DNA of 5,112 bases from Acidobacteriaceae bacterium (GTDB lineage: Bacteria > Acidobacteriota > Terriglobia > Bryobacterales > Bryobacteraceae), in the NCBI GenBank assembly GCA_019246575.1, contig JAFAQG010000660.1, positions 1 to 5,112 on the forward strand, given 5' to 3'. This document shows, one piece after another, positions 1 to 5,112 of the stretch. Both the position numbers and the translations under genes were made by a program. The notes under the pieces are model-generated. The model was given only the letters and a program-made list of their open reading frames with translations. It did not search any database and was not told the DNA's origin. The first letter of the stretch is position 1, and every line of letters begins with the position of its first letter.

Positions 1-173
1 GCATCACTATCATCGGGGGCCTGTTGCTGAGCCAAGTTCTGACGTTGTACACAACGCCGGTCATCTATCTGTTCTTCGATGAGCTCGCGACTAAGTTCGC
101 GCACTTCCGAGGGCGAAATCGGGCGGCAAATACGGGTGGGTCGCCCGAGCCGCCGCGGGAGATTAGCCGGTGA
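1..173 (+). CDS. mdtB: RND efflux pump subunit, MdtB/MuxB-like (C-terminal end only)
   Basis: This is the 3' end of a gene that starts left of the window. The reading frame begins at base 3 and gives 56 residues before a TGA at 171-173. The visible part is the last transmembrane helix of an RND pump, including the family-typical run [17 protein letters not shown], followed by a hydrophilic, Arg/Pro-rich cytoplasmic tail ending PPREISR. The same segment in the next gene ([17 protein letters not shown]) matches at 19 of 26 positions over the surrounding helix, so the two are paralogues. An RND subunit directly followed by a second, MdtC-like RND subunit is the arrangement of mdtB-mdtC and muxB-muxC, where the products form a mixed trimer in the inner membrane. 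The MdtB assignment rests mostly on this order, because the diagnostic parts of the protein are outside the window. The stop overlaps the next start by four bases, which implies translational coupling. Confidence 0.88.
   Translation, partial: ITIIGGLLLSQVLTLYTTPVIYLFFDELATKFAHFRGRNRAANTGGSPEPPREISR
157..162 (+). promoter_or_regulatory. Ribosome binding site for the second RND gene (supports GTG start at 170)
   Basis: GGGAGA lies inside the end of the upstream RND gene. Its GGAG core (158-161) is 8 bases before the GTG at 170, an ideal spacing. This supports the GTG, rather than a later in-frame codon, as the start. It also gives a protein beginning [14 protein letters not shown], the normal N-terminus of this RND group. 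Confidence 0.7.
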
Positions 174-3100
174 GCCTCTCTTCGCCATTCATCAAGAGAC
201 CGGTCGCCACCACGCTATTGACCGCTGCCGTTGGCCTTGCCGGAGCTGTTGCATTTCGGCTGCTGCCCGTATCGCCGCTTCCTCAAGTCGATTTCCCGAC
301 GCTTTCCGTGTCCGCGTCGCTGCCCGGCGCAAGCCCGGAGATTATGGCGTCTTCCATTGCCACCCCGCTCGAGCGGCAATTCGGGCGGATCGCTGCTGTG
401 ACCGAAATGACGTCTTCGAGTACGCTCGGGCAGACCAGTATCTCGCTGCAATTCGATCTCAACCGCAACATCGATGCGGCCGCTCGCGACGTGCAAGCTG
501 CAATTAACGCGGCCAGAGGCTACCTTCCCGCCAACCTTCCTAACAATCCCACCTACCGCAAGGTGAATCCCTCCGATTTTCCAATCATGATCGTCGCGCT
601 CACCTCCGACAGGCTGCCTCCCAGCGCACTCTACGACGCCGGATCCACAGTGCTGATGCAACGTATCTCGCAGATCCGCGGTGTGGGACAGGTAATTGTC
701 GGCGGCAGCTCGGCGCCCGCGGTTCGCATCGACCTCAATCCGACTGCCATCGATAGCCGGGGCCTCAGTCTCGAAAACGTACGCACCGCCATCGCTGCCG
801 AAACCGCGAACGAGGCAAAGGGCAGCTTCTCGGACCGGCGCAAAACGTGGTCCATCAATGCCAACGATCAGCTTCTACATGCAATTGACTATGAACCGAT
901 CGTGCTGGCATATCGGAACGGCGGTCCGGTTCGGCTCAACGACGTAGCGCGGGTCAGCGACTCCGTGCAAACCGTCCGCTCGCTCGGACTGTCGAACGGA
1001 AAACGGTCGGCACTGATTGTCATCTTCCGGCAACCGGGCGCGAATATCATTGCAACCGTCGATGGGATCAAAGCGGCATTGCCGCAACTGAAGGCCTCTA
1101 TCAATCCTTCCATTGACATGACCGTTGTGCTCGATCAGACAATAACGATCCGCGCCTCGGTGCATGACGTAGAGATCACGCTGCTGATTGCCATCTGCCT
1201 CGTTGTCCTCGTGGTGTTCGTTTTCTTGCGTGACGTGCGATCGACGTTGATTCCCTCTGTGGCAGTGCCTGTTTCTTTGATGGGAACGTGCGGCGTCATG
1301 TACTTGCTCGGCTTCAGTGTCGACAACCTATCGTTGATGGCGCTGACAATCTCGACGGGGTTCGTTGTGGATGACGCCATTGTCGTGCTCGAAAACATCA
1401 CTCGTTACCGCGAACAAGGGATGAGCACCATGCAGTCGGCGTTCAAAGGCGCCGCCGAGATCGGACCGACCGTTCTGTCAATCAGCCTCTCGCTGGTCGC
1501 TGTCTTCATCCCCATCCTCATGATGGGCGGTATTGTCGGACGCCTGTTCCGTGAGTTTGCTGTAACTCTTTCCGTGACTATTCTGATCTCGCTTTTGATT
1601 TCACTCACAACGACGCCGATGATGTGCTCGCGCCTGCTGAGTGACGAAAAGCAGCATGGCAGGCTTTATCGAGCAAGCGAAAAAATCTTCGTGTTCATTC
1701 TGAAGGTTTACGAAAAAAGTCTTGGCTGGGTGCTCGAGCACTCTGCAATCATGCTGCTCCTTACGGTCCTGACGCTCGCTCTGAATGTTTACCTGTTCAT
1801 CAAGGTGCCGAAAGGTTTCTTCCCCCAGCAAGATAACGGTCGATTGAACGGCAATTTTATCGGCGATCAGGACATCTCTTTCCAATCGATGTCGAGAAAA
1901 ATGCTGCAGCTGTCGAACATCGTGCTGACCGATCCAGGTGTCGATTCGGTCCAGGCATTTAGCGGGGGAGGAGCGGGTACAACCGCGAATACCGGACGCG
2001 CGTTTATCGCATTGAAACCGGGCCGAAATAAAAAAGAAACTGCGGATGTGATTATCAACAGGTTGCGGCCGAAACTAGCAGTGGTGCCCGGAGTCACACT
2101 GTTTCTGCAAGCGTCGCAAGATGTCCGTGTAGGAGGACGATCGAGCGCTGCGCAGTATCAATACACGTTACAGAGCGATAACCTGAACCAGCTCACGACG
2201 TGGGCGCCACGGCTGGTCGACAGCTTGAAGAAGCTGCCGCAATTGACCGACGTAGTCAGCGATCAGCAGAATCATGGTCTCGAGGCACTTCTGACCATCG
2301 ATCGCCAGACGGGCGCGCGCATGGGCATCACGCCGCGCGAAATGGACAACATCCTGTACGACGCCTTCGGCGAGCGGGAAATAGCGCGCACTTACCTATC
2401 GCAAAACCAGTATTTCGTTGTGATGGAAGTGGACCCGGTCTTCTGGCAAACGCCTGAAGGACTCAAGCATGTCTACGTTCGCTCGACCAGCGGCGGCGCA
2501 GTACCGCTCGCCGCCTTCACGCAGTATCGGCCGTCCACAGCAGCGCTGGCCGTAACGCACTCCGGCGTGTTCCCTTCTGTGACGATTTCATTCAATCTGG
2601 CTCCGGGCGTGGCGCTCGGTGACGCGGTTACCGCTATCACGAACGCGGGAGCGCGGGCGGGAATGCCTGCCACGATAAACACAAATTTCAGCGGCACAGC
2701 GCAAGCCTTCCAGGAATCTCTCGCCAATGAACCCATGCTCATTGCAGCCGCGCTGATAGCCGTGTACATCGTGCTCGGCATGTTGTACGAAAGCTATATT
2801 CACCCGATTACGATCCTTTCCACTCTGCCTTCGGCTGGAGTGGGCGCAATCCTCGCGTTGATGCTTACGCACACGGATTTGACGGTCATCGCGTTGATCG
2901 GAATGCTCCTGCTGATCGGGATTGTGAAGAAGAACGCCATTATGATGATCGACTTCGCATTGGATGTCGAGCGGCGGGAGAAGAAGCCGCCCAAGGAAGC
3001 AGTGTTTCAAGCGTGTCTGTTGCGCTTTCGCCCAATCATGATGACTACGATGGCAGCGCTGTTCGGCGGCCTGCCTCTAGCTCTTGGAACCGGTATGGGC

Positions 3101-3283
3101 TCGGAGTTGCGGCGTCCGCTGGGCATAACCATCGTTGGCGGGCTCATCGTCAGCCAGGCCGTCACCCTCTACACCACGCCCGTCATTTATCTCTACATGG
3201 ACCGTTTCAGCTTATGGATCCGGCGCTTGCATCGCCCTCACTTGCCGCAGGCTCCGGTCGAGGCCGTCCGCCCCGCCAGTTAG
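170..3283 (+). CDS. mdtC: RND multidrug/metabolite efflux pump subunit, MdtC/MuxC-like
   Basis: This is a complete 1037-residue inner-membrane RND (HAE1-type) transporter, close to the usual length of about 1025-1040 for MdtB/MdtC proteins. It should export drugs or other amphiphiles by proton antiport. Visible layout: TM1 at about 11-31; first periplasmic porter/docking region about 40-330; TM2-TM6 about 335-486; TM7 about 523-544; second periplasmic region about 550-850; TM8-TM12 about 853-1005. The proton-relay pair is D401-D402 in TM4, within [20 protein letters not shown]10 carries the matching lysine region (K920-K921) in [15 protein letters not shown]. Both motifs have the form typical of the MdtB/MdtC/MuxB/MuxC branch rather than AcrB. 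The GTG start overlaps the upstream stop as GTGA and has a good ribosome site. In E. coli MdtB and MdtC form a B2C trimer and appear to divide proton translocation and substrate binding. No frameshift or missing key residue is seen. MdtC rather than MdtB is inferred mainly from being the second RND gene. Confidence 0.95.
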   Translation: MSLSSPFIKRPVATTLLTAAVGLAGAVAFRLLPVSPLPQVDFPTLSVSASLPGASPEIMASSIATPLERQFGRIAAVTEMTSSSTLGQTSISLQFDLNRNIDAAARDVQAAINAARGYLPANLPNNPTYRKVNPSDFPIMIVALTSDRLPPSALYDAGSTVLMQRISQIRGVGQVIVGGSSAPAVRIDLNPTAIDSRGLSLENVRTAIAAETANEAKGSFSDRRKTWSINANDQLLHAIDYEPIVLAYRNGGPVRLNDVARVSDSVQTVRSLGLSNGKRSALIVIFRQPGANIIATVDGIKAALPQLKASINPSIDMTVVLDQTITIRASVHDVEITLLIAICLVVLVVFVFLRDVRSTLIPSVAVPVSLMGTCGVMYLLGFSVDNLSLMALTISTGFVVDDAIVVLENITRYREQGMSTMQSAFKGAAEIGPTVLSISLSLVAVFIPILMMGGIVGRLFREFAVTLSVTILISLLISLTTTPMMCSRLLSDEKQHGRLYRASEKIFVFILKVYEKSLGWVLEHSAIMLLLTVLTLALNVYLFIKVPKGFFPQQDNGRLNGNFIGDQDISFQSMSRKMLQLSNIVLTDPGVDSVQAFSGGGAGTTANTGRAFIALKPGRNKKETADVIINRLRPKLAVVPGVTLFLQASQDVRVGGRSSAAQYQYTLQSDNLNQLTTWAPRLVDSLKKLPQLTDVVSDQQNHGLEALLTIDRQTGARMGITPREMDNILYDAFGEREIARTYLSQNQYFVVMEVDPVFWQTPEGLKHVYVRSTSGGAVPLAAFTQYRPSTAALAVTHSGVFPSVTISFNLAPGVALGDAVTAITNAGARAGMPATINTNFSGTAQAFQESLANEPMLIAAALIAVYIVLGMLYESYIHPITILSTLPSAGVGAILALMLTHTDLTVIALIGMLLLIGIVKKNAIMMIDFALDVERREKKPPKEAVFQACLLRFRPIMMTTMAALFGGLPLALGTGMGSELRRPLGITIVGGLIVSQAVTLYTTPVIYLYMDRFSLWIRRLHRPHLPQAPVEAVRPAS

Positions 3284-3285
3284 GA
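3282..3285 (+). promoter_or_regulatory. Ribosome binding site for the STAS-like gene
   Basis: AGGA overlaps the TAG stop of the RND gene and lies 5 bases before the ATG at 3291. A second in-frame ATG at 3297 would have an 11-base spacer, so 3291 is preferred. The difference is only two residues. An ATG at 3286 is in another frame and stops after four codons. Confidence 0.55.
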
Positions 3286-3290
3286 ATGAC

Positions 3291-3581
3291 ATGGACATGA
3301 ACTACAAAATTGTCTTTGAACCAGACCCGGCCGACAGTTCTATTACTCTCCTGCTAAATGGCAAATTCAGTGAGGATGCGATTCCTCATCTGTCCGAATC
3401 CATTTCACAGGCGAGGGATTCGCATAACCGAGTTCTCCTCGATCTGAGCGAAGTAACGCTGGTGGACCGCAAAGCTGTCCAATACTTTTCGGAACAGGCG
3501 TCCCAGAACGTAAAACTCGTGAATTGCCCGGTGTATCTGCGGCGCTGGATCTCCCAGGTGTGCGATGAACCCGAAACTTGA
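3291..3581 (+). CDS. Small STAS-domain-like protein (anti-sigma-factor-antagonist-type fold, non-canonical)
   Basis: This gene encodes 96 residues with no signal peptide or membrane segment, so the product is probably cytoplasmic. The pattern fits a single STAS domain: a strand with the ITLLLNGKF segment (18-26), a helix from about 29-43, the hallmark strand and turn RVLLDLSEVTLVDRKAV (47-63), a second helix (about 62-72), and a short strand and end VKLVNCPVYLRRWI (74-87). In SpoIIAA-type antagonists the turn reads roughly D-S-S-G and the serine is phosphorylated by an anti-sigma kinase. Here the aligned residues are D59-R60-K61-A62, so the phosphorylatable serine is absent. STAS domains bind partner proteins or small ligands, and this one could be a regulatory or scaffold partner, but its function is unknown. 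It sits 7 bases after the RND gene and overlaps the outer-membrane factor gene by 17 bases, so all are very likely co-translated. The frame is open upstream into the pump gene, but that part is only a shadow. The gene assignment is firm; the STAS assignment is probable and made by eye. Confidence 0.8.
   Translation: MDMNYKIVFEPDPADSSITLLLNGKFSEDAIPHLSESISQARDSHNRVLLDLSEVTLVDRKAVQYFSEQASQNVKLVNCPVYLRRWISQVCDEPET
3556..3560 (+). promoter_or_regulatory. Weak ribosome binding site for the outer-membrane factor gene
   Basis: AGGTG (an AGGAG-like core with one mismatch) lies inside the STAS-like gene, 4 bases before the ATG at 3565 (6 bases counting from AGG). The match is modest. Translation of the channel gene probably relies partly on ribosomes finishing the overlapping STAS-like gene. 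Confidence 0.4.
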
Positions 3582-5112
3582 CGGAAGAGCATTAGCGGTA
3601 GCCAGCGCCGTAGCGGTCCTAACTGCATGCAATCCTGCGCCGAGGTATGCGAGGCCTCCCGTGCAGGCGCCTGTCGCGTTTAAAGAAGCGCCCGCTGACC
3701 AGTTCAAAGAGAGCAGCGGTTGGAAACTGGCCGAACCGAGCGACGACAAGCTCCGTGCGAAGTGGTGGGAAATCTACAACGATGCGCAACTCAATGCACT
3801 CGAGCAACAGGTGAATATTAGTAATCAGAGCATCATCGCTGCCGAGGCGAGATTCCGCGCGGCACGCGCGCTCGTCGTCTCTGTGCGGTCCGCGCTCGCT
3901 CCCACTCTGACCGCGGGCCCCTCTTTTACAAATTCACGTTTCTCCTCGACAGCGAGGCGCGCTGTCGTGCAGAACGGCGGAGGAGTGTCCGGAGCGACGG
4001 CAGGAGCGGGCTCGAGTAGTGGGGGCAGCACTGCCGTACCAGCCACATCGAACGGCGGCACCTTCAACACTTACTCATTTCCCGTCGATGCCTCGTACAC
4101 CATCGATCTGTGGCACCGCATTCGCAACACGCTTGCAGTAAACACGTATGAGGCACAAGCGAATGCAGCAGACGTTGGGACTGCGCTGCTGACGACGGAG
4201 GCCGAGCTGGCGCAAGACTACTTTCAAGTGCGGGCACTCGACGCGCGGCGGGCGATTCTCGAGGACACGGTTGCGAATTACCGGCACACGGTCGAGTTGA
4301 CCCAGACCCGTTTTCGCGCGGGCATCGATTCCGATGAAGCCGTCGCGCAGGCTCAAACGCAGTTGGATACGGCGGTCGCGCAACTCACGGATGTGGGCGT
4401 GGCCAGAGCGCAGATGGAGCACGCGATCGCTACGCTGATCGGCAAACCGGCCTCGAACTTCTCGTTGCCTGTAGGGCCATTTGCTCCGAAGCCACCCGTC
4501 ATACCCGTTGGACTGCCGTCAGCGCTGCTCGAACGTCGGCCCGACATCGCGGCCGCTGAACGTCTGGTCGCGGCGGCGAACGCAGAGATCGGTGTGGTAC
4601 GAGCGGCATACTACCCCAACCTAACGCTCAGCGCATCCGCCGGGTTCCAGACGTCGACGCCCGCGCAATGGTTCAATTGGCCCAGCAGGTTCTGGTCTGT
4701 CGGACCTAATTTCGCGCAGACTCTTTTCGACCCGGGGATTCGCCGCGCTCAAAACGAACAGGCTCAGGCGCAATACGAACAGACGGTCGCCAATTACCGG
4801 CAAACAGCGCTTACGGTGTTCCAAAATGTGGAAGACAATCTGGCATCGCTGCGGATTTTGTCGCGCGAGATAGAAGAACAGCACACCGCTGTGGCTTCGG
4901 CGAGCCATCTGCTCGATCTGTCGGTGACGCGGTACAAGGGCGGAGTCGACAGCTACCTGAACGTCATAACAGCGCAGAACACGGTGCTAACGAATCGCGA
5001 GGCGGAAATAGAGATTCAGCTACGCCAGATGACATCGAGCGTGGGCCTGATCATGGCGCTGGGAGGCGGATGGGACACATCGCAGATCCCAACGCCGCGA
5101 GACCTGACCTAT
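3565..5112 (+). CDS. Outer-membrane efflux lipoprotein, TolC/OprM-like NodT family (3' end beyond window)
   Basis: The frame stays open for 516 codons up to the window edge; the family's usual length of about 460-500 suggests only a few residues are missing. The start ATG overlaps the previous gene by 17 bases and gives a short lipoprotein signal peptide. Its lipobox is L19-T20-A21-C22, so C22 should be lipidated after cleavage. N23 follows the cysteine, and the site is not an Asp+2 inner-membrane retention signal. Two TolC-type repeats follow. The first, about 65-295, includes KWWEIYNDAQLNALE, SYTIDLWHRIRN (178-188) and a long helix at 192-250. The second, about 320-500, includes the hallmark LLERRPDIAAAERLVAAANA, then YYPNLTLSASAGF, LFDPGIRRAQNEQA and YKGGVDSYLNVITAQN. 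The trimer should form a channel through the outer membrane and periplasm that accepts substrates from the RND pump via an adaptor. The order RND-RND-channel resembles muxABC-opmB. Oddities: a Gly/Ser/Ala-rich insert at about residues 137-166, and His184 where Gly is common in the DLWGR motif. Confidence 0.94.
   Translation, partial: MNPKLDGRALAVASAVAVLTACNPAPRYARPPVQAPVAFKEAPADQFKESSGWKLAEPSDDKLRAKWWEIYNDAQLNALEQQVNISNQSIIAAEARFRAARALVVSVRSALAPTLTAGPSFTNSRFSSTARRAVVQNGGGVSGATAGAGSSSGGSTAVPATSNGGTFNTYSFPVDASYTIDLWHRIRNTLAVNTYEAQANAADVGTALLTTEAELAQDYFQVRALDARRAILEDTVANYRHTVELTQTRFRAGIDSDEAVAQAQTQLDTAVAQLTDVGVARAQMEHAIATLIGKPASNFSLPVGPFAPKPPVIPVGLPSALLERRPDIAAAERLVAAANAEIGVVRAAYYPNLTLSASAGFQTSTPAQWFNWPSRFWSVGPNFAQTLFDPGIRRAQNEQAQAQYEQTVANYRQTALTVFQNVEDNLASLRILSREIEEQHTAVASASHLLDLSVTRYKGGVDSYLNVITAQNTVLTNREAEIEIQLRQMTSSVGLIMALGGGWDTSQIPTPRDLTY
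3973..4062 (+). other. Gly/Ser/Ala-rich low-complexity insert within the outer-membrane factor
   Basis: Residues about 137-166 of the channel protein consist largely of Gly, Ser, Ala and Thr, including GGGVSGATAGAGSSSGG. The insert falls between PTLTAGPSFTNSRFS and TYSFPVDASYTIDLW. In TolC-family proteins this is where the first beta-hairpin of the barrel turns at the cell surface. It is therefore best read as a long, flexible extracellular loop. It stays in frame and disrupts none of the recognised motifs. Confidence 0.6.

Noticed and set aside
79..507. 142-codon plus-strand open frame overlapping the junction of the two RND genes.
   Set aside because: It is in another frame of sequence that clearly encodes RND proteins on both sides. 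The product is Arg/Ala-rich with no domain character, typical of a shadow frame in GC-rich DNA.
2030..2036. Run of six A followed by G in the RND gene as a possible slippage or programmed frameshift site.
   Set aside because: It is read in frame as Lys-Lys-Glu (residues 621-623), the zero frame continues as normal RND sequence, and the alternative frames give no meaningful product.
2588..3010. 140-codon minus-strand open frame antisense to the RND gene.
   Set aside because: The product is His/Arg/Gln-rich without recognisable motifs, and the opposite strand is strongly conserved coding sequence. The other minus-strand frames in the window look the same.
3135..3290. Longer version of the STAS-like gene starting at an upstream ATG at 3135, adding 52 residues.
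   Set aside because: The extension lies entirely inside the RND gene, is low-complexity and Ser/Pro/Arg-rich, and has no STAS character. The ATG at 3291 has a ribosome site at the right distance and gives a protein matching one STAS domain.
3284..3290. Possible promoter or terminator between the RND gene and the STAS-like gene.
   Set aside because: Only 7 bases separate the genes, and no hairpin followed by a T-run is seen nearby. Read-through in one transcript is the simplest reading.
1..5112. CRISPR array, tRNA or rRNA gene, insertion sequence or attachment site.
   Set aside because: No spaced repeats, inverted terminal repeats, transposase-like frames or RNA-gene signatures were seen. 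Essentially every base is assigned to one of four consecutive plus-strand genes.

Overview
The window lies inside a tightly packed, plus-strand-only operon for a tripartite RND drug/metabolite efflux system of a Gram-negative (diderm) bacterium. The evidence for a diderm is direct: inner-membrane RND pump genes are followed by a lipoprotein of the outer-membrane TolC/NodT factor family. GC content is moderately high, about 55-60% by eye on sampled lines. The gene content would fit Acidobacteriota or Burkholderiales-type Proteobacteria. I cannot decide between them from sequence alone and lean only weakly to Acidobacteriota, because of the small STAS-like gene.

Layout, left to right: (1) bases 1-173, the last 56 codons of an MdtB/MuxB-like RND pump subunit that begins outside the window; (2) 170-3283, a complete 1037-residue MdtC/MuxC-like RND subunit, starting at a GTG that overlaps the previous stop in a GTGA; (3) 3291-3581, a 96-residue STAS-fold-like protein, 7 bases after the pump stop; (4) 3565-5112, a NodT-type outer-membrane efflux lipoprotein that overlaps the STAS gene by 17 bases and is still open at the right edge after 516 codons. 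No gap is longer than 7 bases, so no internal promoter or terminator has room outside coding sequence. The promoter, and probably the periplasmic adaptor gene (mdtA/muxA type), should lie to the left.

How the genes work together: by analogy with MdtABC-TolC and MuxABC-OpmB, the two different RND subunits would form a mixed trimer in the inner membrane. It would take substrates from the periplasm using the proton gradient and pass them through an adaptor to the outer-membrane channel encoded at the right. The unexpected member is the small STAS-like protein between pump and channel. It has the general form of an anti-sigma-factor antagonist but lacks the serine that such proteins use as a phosphorylation switch. 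It is the item most worth following up; the rest is a well-known type of system.
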